From: Nocardia elegans NBRC 108235
Lineage (GTDB): Bacteria > Actinomycetota > Actinomycetes > Mycobacteriales > Mycobacteriaceae
Length of the DNA: 64,000 nucleotides
Reading direction: 5' to 3'
NCBI RefSeq assembly: GCF_001612845.1
Contig: NZ_BDBF01000015.1
Span: 103,974-167,973 of the forward strand
In this document: positions 8,055 through 16,652 of the stretch, in pieces
Layout of the letters: every line of letters begins with the position of its first letter
How positions within the stretch are numbered: position 1 is the first letter of the stretch
Position numbers and translations under genes: made by a program
The notes under the pieces: model-generated
Told to the model about the DNA's origin: nothing
What the model saw: only the letters and a program-made list of their open reading frames with translations
Database searches by the model: none

Positions 8055-8818
8055 TGCCGGCACGAGGACTTTTCGATCTGACCGGCCGCGCGGCCATGGT
8101 CACCGGCGCCGCGGGCGGCATCGGATCGGCGGTGGCGCAGGCGCTGGCCACCGCCGGCGCCGCGGTACTGGTCACCGATATCGACGCCGCCGCCGCGGCG
8201 GCGGTCGCCGACAAGATCGTCGGCGCCGGAGGGCGGGCGGCGAGTTGCGCGCTGGACGTATCCGACCGCGGCGCCGCCGATTCCGCGGCCGAGCAGGGCG
8301 CGGCGCTGGCCGGCGGCGCACTGCACATCGTGGTCAACAACGCCGGTGTCACGGCGCCCGCGATGTTCGGCGCCACCACCGTGGATTCGATGCGCCGCCT
8401 CTACGACATCCACGCGCTGGGCACCTTCAACTGCGCGCAGGCGGCGCTGCCGTATCTGCCCACCGACGGCACCGGGCGCATCATCAATGTCACCTCCTCG
8501 GCCGGGTTGACCGGAACCCTGGGGCAGGTGAACTATTCGGCCGCCAAGGCCGCGATCGTGGGCATCACCAAATCGCTGGCCCGCGAGCTGGCCCGCAAGA
8601 ACATCCTGGTGAACGCGCTGGCCCCGCTGGCGGCCACACCGATGACGACCACCATCCGCACCGACGAGAAATTCGCCGCGCAGATGCTGAACCGAATTCC
8701 GTTGCGGCGCTGGGCCGAACCGGACGAGGTGGCCGGAGCGTTCGTCTTCCTGGCCTCCGACGCCGCCTCCTTCGTCACCGGGCAGGTGCTGCCGGTGGAC
8801 GGCGGCATGGTGATGTGA
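8054..8818 (+). CDS. Short-chain dehydrogenase/reductase (3-hydroxyacyl-CoA or FabG-like)
   Basis: The 254-residue classical SDR has the TGAAGGIG cofactor loop, the NNAG motif, a catalytic Ser in the TSSAGLTG stretch and the YSAAK catalytic Tyr-Lys pair. VTDIDAAAAA after beta strand 2, with an Asp, suggests NAD(H) rather than NADP(H). The start ATG overlaps the preceding stop, and its own stop overlaps the CoA-transferase start, so it is tightly coupled. By position it could perform the 3-hydroxyacyl-CoA dehydrogenase step of beta-oxidation or oxidise a ring alcohol. No membrane segment is present. Confidence 0.9.
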   Translation: MPARGLFDLTGRAAMVTGAAGGIGSAVAQALATAGAAVLVTDIDAAAAAAVADKIVGAGGRAASCALDVSDRGAADSAAEQGAALAGGALHIVVNNAGVTAPAMFGATTVDSMRRLYDIHALGTFNCAQAALPYLPTDGTGRIINVTSSAGLTGTLGQVNYSAAKAAIVGITKSLARELARKNILVNALAPLAATPMTTTIRTDEKFAAQMLNRIPLRRWAEPDEVAGAFVFLASDAASFVTGQVLPVDGGMVM

Positions 8819-10113
8819 TGATCATCGATCCGCACGCGGCGGGCCCGCTCGCCGGGGTCACGGTGGTGGCGCTGGAACAGGCGGTGTCCGCGCCGATGTG
8901 CACGCGCACCCTCGCCGATTTCGGGGCCCGGGTGATCAAGGTGGAGAACCCGGACGGCGGTGACTTCGCCCGCTACTACGACGACGTGGTCGAGGGCCAG
9001 GCCGCGCATTTCGTGTGGGTCAACCGCGGGAAGGAATCGGTGACCCTCGACCTGAAATCGCCCGCGGGCGTGGAACTCCTGCATCGCCTGCTGGAGCGCG
9101 CCGACGTGCTGGTCGCCAATCTGGCCCCCGGAGCCCTGGGCCGGCTGGGATTGTCCCCGGCGGAGGTGGAGAGCCGGCACCCGGATCTGATCTCGCTGAC
9201 CATCGACGGATTCGGCGCGGGCGGGCCGCTGTCGCACAAACGCGCCTACGACCTGCTGGTCCAGGCCGAGGCCGGGGTGTGCGCGGTGACCGGCACGGCC
9301 GGGGCGCCCGCCAAACCCGGCCCGCCGGTGGCGGATGTGACCACGGGCCTGTACGCGGCCCTGTCGATCGTGGCCTCGCTGTGCGGGCGGCTGCGGCGCG
9401 GGCCGGGCCCGGGCACCGCGATATCGGTGAGCCTGTTCGACACCATGGCCGAGATGATGGGCTATCACCTCACCTACGCACGGCACAGCGGAATCGACCA
9501 GCAGCCCCTCGGCATGAGCTCACCGGCGGTGGCGCCGTACGGCGCCTACGCGACGGCCGACGGGCAGACCGTGGTGCTGGGCACGACGAACGACCGGGAA
9601 TGGCAGCGGCTGGCCCGCGACATCCTCGAACGCCCGGGTCTCGCCGCCGACGACCGCTTCCGCACCAATCCCGGCCGGGTCGCCCATCGCGCCGAGCTCG
9701 ACGAGGCGATCGGAAGCTGGTGTGCGCGACACGATCTGGCCGACATCCAAGCGTCCGCCGACGCCGCCGGAATCGGCAACGCGCGCTACAACCGGCCCAG
9801 CGAGGTCCTGGCCCACCCGCAACTGTCCGAGCGCGACCGCTGGCGCGGTATCGACACCCCGAACGGGCCGATTCCGTCCCTGCTGCCCCCGGCGGTGATA
9901 GAGGGCTACCACCCGCCGATGGGCCCGGTGCCGGGCCTGGGGGAGCACACCGATGCGGTACTGGCCGAAATCGGCTGCAGCGCAGGCGAGATCGCTCGAT
10001 GGCGGGCGGCGGGCGTGATCGGCCCCCGAGACGCAGGGGTGGCTGCCGCTCATGTGCGTGGCAGGGGGCGTGGCCGCCGCCCGGAACGGGAGCACCGTCA
10101 TGGTCTCGCATGA
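8818..10113 (+). CDS. Class III CoA-transferase (CaiB/BaiF family)
   Basis: The 431-residue protein begins PLAGVTVVALEQAVSAPMCT and continues with LADFGARVIKVENPDGGDFAR, WVNRGKESVTLDLKSP and the PPVADVTTG segment. Asp173 in that segment aligns with the catalytic aspartate that forms the acyl-anhydride intermediate in the family. It would move CoA from a donor acyl-CoA to a free acid, activating the pathway substrate without ATP. The start (ATG 8818) overlaps the SDR stop by one base. The C-terminus runs 14 bases into the crotonase gene. An activation step is otherwise missing from the two operons, as no ligase is encoded, which supports this role. Confidence 0.9.
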   Translation: MIIDPHAAGPLAGVTVVALEQAVSAPMCTRTLADFGARVIKVENPDGGDFARYYDDVVEGQAAHFVWVNRGKESVTLDLKSPAGVELLHRLLERADVLVANLAPGALGRLGLSPAEVESRHPDLISLTIDGFGAGGPLSHKRAYDLLVQAEAGVCAVTGTAGAPAKPGPPVADVTTGLYAALSIVASLCGRLRRGPGPGTAISVSLFDTMAEMMGYHLTYARHSGIDQQPLGMSSPAVAPYGAYATADGQTVVLGTTNDREWQRLARDILERPGLAADDRFRTNPGRVAHRAELDEAIGSWCARHDLADIQASADAAGIGNARYNRPSEVLAHPQLSERDRWRGIDTPNGPIPSLLPPAVIEGYHPPMGPVPGLGEHTDAVLAEIGCSAGEIARWRAAGVIGPRDAGVAAAHVRGRGRGRRPEREHRHGLA

Positions 10114-10942
10114 CCCGGTCCTGCACTGCGCCGATCACGCGGGTGTGCGGACGCTGACCTTGAATCGGCCGCATCGCAAGAACGCGATCGACGCCGAACT
10201 GTGGGCGGCGCTGCAGGACGTGCTGCGCGCCACTGCGACAGATCTGGATGTGCGCGTGGTGGTTCTCACCGGCGCGGGTGGCGAATTCTGTTCCGGCGCC
10301 GATATTTCCACGCCCGACAACACCCATCCGGCCTATCGGATGCGGGCGCTGACCGAGGTGGCGCTGGCCCTGCACGAACTACCCATGCCGACCGTGGCGA
10401 AGGTGCGCGGCGTGGCGGTGGGTGCCGGCTGGAATCTGGCGCTCGGCTGCGACTTCGTCGTCGCCACCCCGCAGGCCCGGTTCTCCCAGATCTTCGCCCG
10501 GCGCGGGCTGTCCCCGGATCTGGGCGGCACCTGGCTGCTGCCCAAGATCGCCGGACTGCAACAGGCGAAAAGGCTTGCGCTGCTGGGCGAGACGATCGAC
10601 GGCGAACAGGCGCGCGAACTGAACCTCGTGACGTGGCTGTGCGACGACGCCGAACTCGACGGCTTCGTCGACGACCTGGCGGCGCGGCTGGCGGCGGGAC
10701 CGCCGGTGGCGCTGGCTCAGACCAAGGCCCTGCTCAACGAGGGCGCCGACCGCAGTCTGCGGGAGGCGCTGGCCGGGGAGGCGCGGGCGCAGGGCATCAA
10801 TTTCGCCACCGCCGACGCACCGGAGGCGTTCGCGGCCTTCGCCGACAAACGCCCGCCCCGGTTCACCGGCCGCTGGACGGTTACCAGACCGCCGATCCGC
10901 CGTGCGGATCGGCCCGACGACGAAGGTCGAACAGATGCGTGA
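10100..10942 (+). CDS. Enoyl-CoA hydratase/isomerase family protein (PaaG-like)
   Basis: The 280-residue crotonase-fold protein has an oxyanion-hole segment (GGEFCSGADIS) and GVAVGAGWNLALGCDF. The two glutamates that hydrate enoyl-CoA in classical crotonase are absent; the first is Asn here. Instead Asp140 lies in RRGLSPDLGGTWLLP, as in PaaG-type isomerases. The reaction is therefore more likely double-bond isomerisation or a ring-opening step than simple hydration. I chose ATG 10100, which has GGGAG seven bases upstream; an upstream in-frame ATG lies deep in the CoA-transferase gene. Its stop overlaps the thiolase start by eight bases. Confidence 0.85.
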   Translation: MVSHDPVLHCADHAGVRTLTLNRPHRKNAIDAELWAALQDVLRATATDLDVRVVVLTGAGGEFCSGADISTPDNTHPAYRMRALTEVALALHELPMPTVAKVRGVAVGAGWNLALGCDFVVATPQARFSQIFARRGLSPDLGGTWLLPKIAGLQQAKRLALLGETIDGEQARELNLVTWLCDDAELDGFVDDLAARLAAGPPVALAQTKALLNEGADRSLREALAGEARAQGINFATADAPEAFAAFADKRPPRFTGRWTVTRPPIRRADRPDDEGRTDA

Positions 10943-12079
10943 GGTAGTCATCGCCGCGGCGGTCCGCACCCCGATCGGCAAACGCAACGGCGCCCTGGCC
11001 GATATCCACCCCGTGGACCTGTCCGCGCTGGTGCTGACCGCATTGGCCGAGCGCACCGGTCTGGATCCGGCGCTCGTCGACGACGTGATCTGGGGATGCG
11101 TCTCGCAGGTCGGCGACCAGTCGTCGAATATCGGCCGCTATGCGGTCCTGGCCGCGGGCTGGCCGGAAGCGGTTCCCGGCACCACGATCAACCGCGCATG
11201 CGGATCCAGCCAGCAGGCGGTCGATTTCGCCGCCGCCGTGGTCGGCTCGGGACAGCAGGACCTGGTGATCGCCGGCGGTGTGGAAGTGATGAGCCGGGTG
11301 CCGCTGGGCTCGGCCCGCGCCACCGGGATGCCGTACGGGCCGAAAGCCCGTGCGCGCTATCACGATTTCTCCTTCGACCAGGGATCTCGGCCGAACTGAT
11401 CGCCGAGAAGTGGGGCTTGTCCCGCACCCGTCTCGACGACTACGCCGCGCGCTCGCACGAACTGGCGGCCGCGGCCGTCGACCGCGGGGCCTTCGACGAC
11501 CAGATCGTCGACGTGCCCGCCGGTTCGGCCACGGTCGGCGCCGACGAGGGCATTCGCCGCGGCACCTCCGCCGATACGCTGGCCCGGCTGAAACCGGCCT
11601 TTCGCGCGGACGGGGTGATCCACGCCGGCAACTCGTCGCAGATCTCCGACGGCGCGGCCGCGGTGCTGATCACCACCCCGGACAAGGCACGAGACCTGGG
11701 GCTGACACCGCTGGTCCGCTATCGCGGTGGCGCGGTGACCGGCGCGGATCCGGTGCTGATGCTCACCGGCCCGATCCCGGCGACGGAGAAGGTGCTGCGC
11801 CGGTGCGGGCTGTCGCTCGCCGAGATCGGCGTGTTCGAAGTGAACGAGGCGTTCGCGCCGGTGCCGCTGGCCTGGCTGGCCGAAACCGGCGCCGACCTCG
11901 GCCGGATGAATCCGCTGGGCGGGGCCATCGCGCTCGGCCATCCACTCGGCGCCTCGGGCGCGGTATTGCTGACCCGCATGATTCATCACATGCGCGACAA
12001 CGGCATTCGCTACGGCCTGCAAACCATGTGCGAGGGCGGCGGCACCGCCAACGCCACCGTCGTCGAACTGCTGAACTGA
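10935..12079 (+). pseudogene. Thiolase (acetyl-CoA acetyltransferase family) with a single frameshift
   Basis: The first 155 codons encode a thiolase N-terminus (MREVVIAAAVRTPIGK), including the nucleophile Cys89 in NRACGSSQQA. The frame stops at 11397-11399. The rest of the family continues in another frame from about 11384 (ISAELIAEKWGLSRTRLDDYA) to the catalytic GHPLGASGA His and the MCEGGGTAN Cys. One base missing after CAGGG at 11381-11383 explains the break. Restoring it gives a normal protein of about 381 residues. Both halves keep all catalytic residues, so the mutation is recent or is a sequencing error in a G run. The gene would cleave 3-oxoacyl-CoA in the rightward operon. Confidence 0.85.
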
Positions 12080-12092
12080 TCGGAGGACCGGC

Positions 12093-13241
12093 GTGCGCCG
12101 AGAACTGTTCACCGCCGACCACGAATCGTTCCGGGCACTGGCCCGCGAATTCATCGACAAGCATGTGGTCGAGAACTACCCGGACTGGGAACGCGCCGGC
12201 CGGATACCGCGTGAAATCTTCACGCGGCTGGGCGAATTGGGCCTGCTCGGCATCGCGATCCCCGAGGAGTACGGGGGAGCGGGGCTGCGCGACTACCGCT
12301 ACAACGTGGTGCTGCAGGAGGAGGCGGCGCGGGCGCTGGTCACGCTGTCGACCGTGCGCACTCAGTTGGACGTGATCCTGCCGTACTTCCTCGACTACGC
12401 CGACGCGGCCCAGCGCGAGCGCTGGTTTCCCGGCCTGGCGTCGGGCCGGCTGCTGACGGCCATCGCCATGACCGAACCCGGCACCGGATCCGATCTGGCC
12501 GGGGTGCGGACCACTGCCGTCCGCGACGGTGATCACTACGTTCTCAGCGGAGCCAAGACGTTCATCACCGGTGGGCTGCTGGCCGATCTGGTGATCGTGG
12601 TGTGCCGGACCTCGACCGATCCGGACAACCGCCGGCACGGGCTGACGCTGCTGGTCGTGGAGGACGGCATGCCCGGCTTCTCGCGTGGCCGGGTGCTGGA
12701 GAAGATGGGCTGCAAGGTGCAGGACACCGTCGAGCTCTCCTTCGACGAGGTGCGGGTGCCGGTGGCTAACCGGCTCGGCGAGGAGGGCGCGGCATTCGGC
12801 TACCTCGGCCACAATCTGCCTCAGGAACGGCTGACCGTCGCGGTCGGATCGGTCGCGCAATCGCGCGCCGCGCTCACCGCCACTGTCGACTATGTGAAGC
12901 AGCGCAAGGCATTCGGCACGCCGGTCGCCTCGTTCCAGAATACGAAGTTCGAACTGGCGGCCATGTCCGCCGAGATCGAGGCGGCCCAGACCATGCTGGA
13001 CCGGGCGGTGGCCGACCTGGTCGACGGGGAGCTGTCCGGGGCCGACGCCGCGCGCGTGAAGCTGTTCTGCACCGAGGTGCAGGCCCGGGTGGTCGATCGC
13101 TGCCTGCAGCTGTTCGGTGGCTACGGCTACATGATGGAATATCCGATCGCGCGGCTCTACACCGATGCCCGGGTGGCGCGCATCTACGCCGGAACCAGTG
13201 AGGTGATGAAGACGATCATCGCCAAATCGCTGGCGTTGTAG
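12093..13241 (+). CDS. Acyl-CoA dehydrogenase
   Basis: The 382-residue enzyme has the full domain set: PEEYGGAGLRDYRYN in the N-terminal domain, AMTEPGTGSDLAGVRTTA in the beta domain and, in the C-terminal domain, LFGGYGYMMEYPIARLYTDARV. The catalytic Glu lies in IYAGTSEVMK. GTG 12093 is the start, with GGAGG six bases upstream. It resembles short/medium-chain or glutaryl-type dehydrogenases; the exact chain length cannot be read. It is the last gene of the rightward catabolic operon, 13 bases after the thiolase, and is followed by a strong hairpin. Confidence 0.9.
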   Translation: MRRELFTADHESFRALAREFIDKHVVENYPDWERAGRIPREIFTRLGELGLLGIAIPEEYGGAGLRDYRYNVVLQEEAARALVTLSTVRTQLDVILPYFLDYADAAQRERWFPGLASGRLLTAIAMTEPGTGSDLAGVRTTAVRDGDHYVLSGAKTFITGGLLADLVIVVCRTSTDPDNRRHGLTLLVVEDGMPGFSRGRVLEKMGCKVQDTVELSFDEVRVPVANRLGEEGAAFGYLGHNLPQERLTVAVGSVAQSRAALTATVDYVKQRKAFGTPVASFQNTKFELAAMSAEIEAAQTMLDRAVADLVDGELSGADAARVKLFCTEVQARVVDRCLQLFGGYGYMMEYPIARLYTDARVARIYAGTSEVMKTIIAKSLAL

Positions 13242-13259
13242 GCGCTTTCGGCGCACCGG

Positions 13260-13292
13260 CACCCGGCCGCGATGCCTCGGCGGCCGGGTGCT
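13260..13292. terminator. Strong hairpin between convergent fadE and bfr genes
   Basis: GCACCCGGCCGC (13260-13271) and GCGGCCGGGTGC (13281-13292) form a perfect 12-bp stem with a 9-base loop. There is no U tract. Its place between two converging genes suits a bidirectional terminator. Confidence 0.7.
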
Positions 13293-13301
13293 GTGACGGC
13301 G

Positions 13302-13784
13302 TCAGTCCCCTTCGGGGGTATCGGTGTAGCGCTGCAGATAGAGCTGTTCGCCCAGCGCGCTCAGCAGTTCGAGCTCGGTTTCGAGGTAGTCGACGTGACT
13401 TTCCTCGTCCTCGAGGATCGACTCGAAGATGCGGGCGGAGGTGACGTCACCGCGCGAGCGCATCAGCTCGATACCGCCGCGCAGCCGGGTCACGGCCTCC
13501 ATCTCGATCTCGAGGTCGGCGCGCAGCTGTTCCGGGACGGTCTGGCCGATCCGCAGCGGGTTGAGCTTCTGGTAGTTCGGCAGACCTTCGAGGAACAGGA
13601 TCCGATCGGTGAGGGTTTCGGCGTGCTTCATCTCATCGAACGATTCGTGGCGCGTGTGCTTGGCCAGCTTGGGGTAGCCCCAGTTCTCCTGCATCTTGGC
13701 GTGCAGGAAGTACTGATTGATCGCCGTGAGCTCGGCCGTCAACTGCTCGTTGAGCAGCGCGATGATTTCCTTGTCGCCTTCCAT
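13302..13784 (-). CDS. bfr: Bacterioferritin
   Basis: The 160-residue four-helix protein has ferroxidase ligands at canonical numbering (Glu18, Glu51, His54) and the haem-binding Met52. It forms the 24-subunit iron-storage shell. ATG 13784 was chosen because MEGDKEIIALLNEQL is the family N-terminus; a longer frame from 13802 is unlikely. Bacterioferritin-associated ferredoxin lies 58 bases upstream on the same strand. Two IdeR-like boxes precede that gene, so both are probably controlled by iron through IdeR. Confidence 0.95.
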   Translation of the reverse strand: MEGDKEIIALLNEQLTAELTAINQYFLHAKMQENWGYPKLAKHTRHESFDEMKHAETLTDRILFLEGLPNYQKLNPLRIGQTVPEQLRADLEIEMEAVTRLRGGIELMRSRGDVTSARIFESILEDEESHVDYLETELELLSALGEQLYLQRYTDTPEGD

Positions 13785-13842
13785 GATGTGTGATCGTGGC
13801 ACAGATCACAGATCAGGGGAATGAGCGGGGTGCGTGTCGGTG

Positions 13843-14034
13843 TCAGGCAGCGGTCGACTCGGCCGGTGCGTCGGTGCGCGCCCGGCCTATCGCCTCGGCC
13901 AATCGGGCGGTGCACGAGCCGCAACCCGGCTTCCAGCCACAGGCCTTCTTGACTTGTCTGGTCGAACAGGCGCCGGCGGCGACGCAGGTGTGCACGTCCG
14001 CTTCGGAGACGGCATTGCAGATGCAGATGTACAC
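13843..14034 (-). CDS. bfd: Bacterioferritin-associated ferredoxin
   Basis: The 63-residue [2Fe-2S] protein begins MYICICNAVSEADV and carries a second cysteine pair in GWKPGCGSCTARL, the Bfd domain pattern. Bfd donates electrons to bacterioferritin haem to release stored iron. GTG 14034 is preferred because GAGG lies six bases upstream and the protein then starts as in the family; a TTG at 14061 would add nine residues. It has a short acidic/Ala tail. It lies directly upstream of bfr, probably in one transcript. Confidence 0.9.
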   Translation of the reverse strand: MYICICNAVSEADVHTCVAAGACSTRQVKKACGWKPGCGSCTARLAEAIGRARTDAPAESTAA

Positions 14035-14077
14035 GGTCGGCCTCGGATGCTCTGACGACAATTGCAGGGTCTTTTCG

Positions 14078-14115
14078 AGAGGTAAGCCTCGCCTAAACAG
14101 GTAACCCTTGCCTAA
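14078..14115 (-). promoter_or_regulatory. Two adjoining IdeR (DtxR-family) boxes upstream of bfd-bfr
   Basis: Two 19-base segments abut at 14078-14096 (AGAGGTAAGCCTCGCCTAA) and 14097-14115 (ACAGGTAACCCTTGCCTAA). Against the IdeR consensus TTAGGTTAGCCTAACCTAA, by eye, the first matches at 14 positions and the second at 13. Tandem IdeR boxes ahead of iron-storage genes are known in Mycobacterium, where Fe-IdeR activates them. Confidence 0.75.
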
Positions 14116-14190
14116 GGTAGCACCCGGGTAGCGGGGGTTGTCAATGGGTCGGCGCGTGCGTCGCGGACATGCTCCGGGCAGGGGACGTGC

Positions 14191-15186
14191 TCACCGCGTG
14201 ACCGGCTGCTCTCGCTGCGCCCTCGGCTGCCGGAAGGTCCTTCGATAGGCGATCGGCGCGACGCCGAGCTGAGTGCGCAGGTGGTGGCGCAGCGAGGCGG
14301 CGGTGCCCATACCGGCGGCCCGCGCGACCTCGTCGACGGTGAGTGCCGTGGTTTCCAGGAGATGGCGCGCGTGGCGCATCCGCTGGTGCAGGATCCAGGC
14401 GCCGGGTGCCGTGCCGGTCTCGGCCTTGAAGCGGCGGGTGAACGTGCGCACGCTCATCCGGGCGTGTGCGGCGAGGGTGGTGAGATCCAGATCATCGCTC
14501 AGTCGCGCGAGCGCCCATTCCCGGGTGGCGGCGGTGCTTTCCGCACCCGGATCGGGGACCTGCTGTTCGATGAACTGAGACTGCCCGCCTTCACGCCACG
14601 GCGGCACCACGCAGTGGCGGGCGGCCCGGTTCGCGGCCGCGCTGCCGTGGTCGGAGCGCACCAGATGCAGGCACAGATCCACCCCGGCCGCCAGACCCGC
14701 TGCGGTGCAGACATTTCCGTCCTCGACGAACAGCAGATCCTCGTCGAGCCGCACGGCGGGAAACAGGGCGCGAAAGTCCGCCGCGTATTTCCAGTGGGTG
14801 GTGGCACGGCGGCCGTCGAGGATGCCCGCCGCGCCCAGCACGAACGCGCCGGTGCAGATCGAGACGATGCGCGCATCGGACCGGATCGATGCCAGCGCAT
14901 CCCTCACCGCGGGCGGCAGGACGCCGTCGCGGCGCGGGCCCGGCATGGTCGTACCCGGCACGATCACGGTGTCGGCGTGGGCCAGCAGCTCGGCGCCGTA
15001 CTCCGGGGTGACGGCGTAGCCGTTGGTGGACGGGATCGGGGACCGGTCCAGCCCGCAAATTTGCACGTCGTAGAGCGAGGAGCCGTCGTCGGCGGTGGCC
15101 GCGCCCAGCACGGTCGGCGGAATCGTCATATCGAAGCCGACGATGGGGGCCAGGGCCAGGACTGCCACCAGATGCGTATCGGGCAC
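14191..15186 (-). CDS. GlxA-type transcriptional regulator (DJ-1/PfpI domain plus AraC-type HTH)
   Basis: The 331-residue protein has an N-terminal DJ-1/PfpI-like domain with the nucleophile-elbow segment VSICTGAFVLGAAGILDGR, and a C-terminal AraC helix-turn-helix domain (LAAHARMSVRTFTRRFKAETGTAPGAWILHQRM, then VDEVARAAGMG). Relatives regulate amine, betaine or amino-acid catabolism or act as general activators. The start is GTG 15186 with AGGAG six bases upstream. It is divergent from the MFS transporter, so regulating that transporter is the obvious hypothesis. Confidence 0.9.
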   Translation of the reverse strand: MPDTHLVAVLALAPIVGFDMTIPPTVLGAATADDGSSLYDVQICGLDRSPIPSTNGYAVTPEYGAELLAHADTVIVPGTTMPGPRRDGVLPPAVRDALASIRSDARIVSICTGAFVLGAAGILDGRRATTHWKYAADFRALFPAVRLDEDLLFVEDGNVCTAAGLAAGVDLCLHLVRSDHGSAAANRAARHCVVPPWREGGQSQFIEQQVPDPGAESTAATREWALARLSDDLDLTTLAAHARMSVRTFTRRFKAETGTAPGAWILHQRMRHARHLLETTALTVDEVARAAGMGTAASLRHHLRTQLGVAPIAYRRTFRQPRAQREQPVTR

Positions 15187-15284
15187 GGTCGTCTCCTCGT
15201 CGTGGCGGGGGTATGGCTGAATCTTTACGCATTATGGCATTCAGGCCACTCGTCGGCGACCGCGCGATTCGGCACGCTCACTCG

Positions 15285-16607
15285 GTGACCGAAATTCGCC
15301 TCACCGACCACATCCCTTCGCCGCCACCGGAGCAGCCCACGCCTCGATTCGCGCGTCGTCCGCATCCCGCGTGGATTGTCGCCGCCGTCGGCTTCGTCGC
15401 CCTGCTGGGCGCGGCCGCGTTCCGCTCGGTGCCCAGCGTGCTGATGGATCCGCTGCACGAGGAATTCGGCTGGTCGCACGGCACCATCGGCGCCGCGGTC
15501 TCGGTGAATATGCTGCTGTACGGGGTGATTTCGCCGTTCGCGGCCGCGCTGATGGACCGGTTCGGCATTCGGCTGGTGGTGGCGTGCGCGTTGCTCCTCG
15601 TCGCCGCGGGCAGCGGGCTCACGGTCTTCATGACCCAGCCGTGGCAGTTGATGGCGACGTGGGGGCTGCTGGTCGGCGTCGGCGTGGGATCGATGTCGAT
15701 GCCGTTCGTGGCCACCATCACCGGACGCTGGTTCGTCCGGCACCGCGGCCTGGTCACCGGTGTGCTCACCGCGGCCGGCGCCACCGGACAGCTGGTGTTC
15801 CTGCCGCTCGTCTCGATGCTGGCCCGCGACCACGGCTGGCGGGCCCCGGCGCTGGTCGTCGCCGCGAGCGCCCTGGCCGTGGTGCCGCTGGTGGTGCTGT
15901 TCATCCGCGACTTCCCCGGCGATATCGGACGTACCGCCTACGGCGCCGGCCCCGGCAGCGACGCGGGCCTGCGCACCGTGGCGGCCGGCGGGGCCGCGCG
16001 GGCGCTGACCGTCCTGGCCGCGATCGTGCGCCGGCCCGTATTCTGGCTGCTGGCAGGGGGTTTCGCGATCTGTGGCGCCTCCACCAACGGATTGATCGGC
16101 ACCCATTTCGTCAGTGCCGCACACGATCACGGCATGCCGCCCACCACCGCGGCCGGACTGCTGGCCACCGTCGGCATCTTCGACGTCGCGGGAACGATCG
16201 CCTCGGGCTGGCTCACCGATCGCATCGGCTCGCGGTACCTGCTGACGATGTACTACGCGCTGCGCGGCCTGTCGTTGCTGATTCTGCCGATGCTGTTCGC
16301 TCCCGATGTGCGGCCGAGCATGTGGGTGTTCGTCATCTTCTACGGTCTGGACTGGATCGCGACGGTGCCGCCGACGGTCGCGCTGTGCCGCGAACACTTC
16401 GGCGCCGACGGGCCGATCGCCTTCGGCTGGGTGTTCGCCTCACATCAGATCGGTGCCGCGATCGCCGCTTCCGGGGCCGGCGTCATCCGTGACGTGCAGG
16501 GCAGCTACCAGCCGGCCTGGTTCATCGCCGGAGGTCTGTGCGCGGTGGCGGCGGTGATGTCGCTGAGCATTCGCCAACCGCGTCCGCGAGAGGCGCTGGC
16601 GCAGTAG
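15285..16607 (+). CDS. Major facilitator superfamily transporter
   Basis: The protein of about 440 residues has twelve hydrophobic segments starting at HPAWIVAAVGFVALLGAAAF. It has the MFS loop signature after helix 2 (MDRFGIRLV) and its repeat in the second half (WLTDRIGSRYLL). The pattern resembles oxalate/formate-antiporter-like or monocarboxylate transporters; the substrate is unknown. The start is uncertain: GTG 15285 gives the usual short cytoplasmic N-terminus, while ATG 15213 would add 24 residues without a better ribosome site. It is divergent from the GlxA-type regulator. Confidence 0.85.
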   Translation: MTEIRLTDHIPSPPPEQPTPRFARRPHPAWIVAAVGFVALLGAAAFRSVPSVLMDPLHEEFGWSHGTIGAAVSVNMLLYGVISPFAAALMDRFGIRLVVACALLLVAAGSGLTVFMTQPWQLMATWGLLVGVGVGSMSMPFVATITGRWFVRHRGLVTGVLTAAGATGQLVFLPLVSMLARDHGWRAPALVVAASALAVVPLVVLFIRDFPGDIGRTAYGAGPGSDAGLRTVAAGGAARALTVLAAIVRRPVFWLLAGGFAICGASTNGLIGTHFVSAAHDHGMPPTTAAGLLATVGIFDVAGTIASGWLTDRIGSRYLLTMYYALRGLSLLILPMLFAPDVRPSMWVFVIFYGLDWIATVPPTVALCREHFGADGPIAFGWVFASHQIGAAIAASGAGVIRDVQGSYQPAWFIAGGLCAVAAVMSLSIRQPRPREALAQ

Positions 16608-16652
16608 AGTTTCAATCCCGGCTCCACCGTTCCCGATGAGGGAGGTCGTGCA

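Noticed and set aside
11399..11399. Programmed frameshift in the thiolase
   Set aside because: There is no slippery heptamer or downstream structure that I can see. A simple base loss in a G run is enough to explain the break.
15225..16397. Leftward open frame of 390 residues opposite the MFS gene
   Set aside because: It is rich in His, Gln and Arg with no domain. The opposite strand encodes twelve clear membrane helices.
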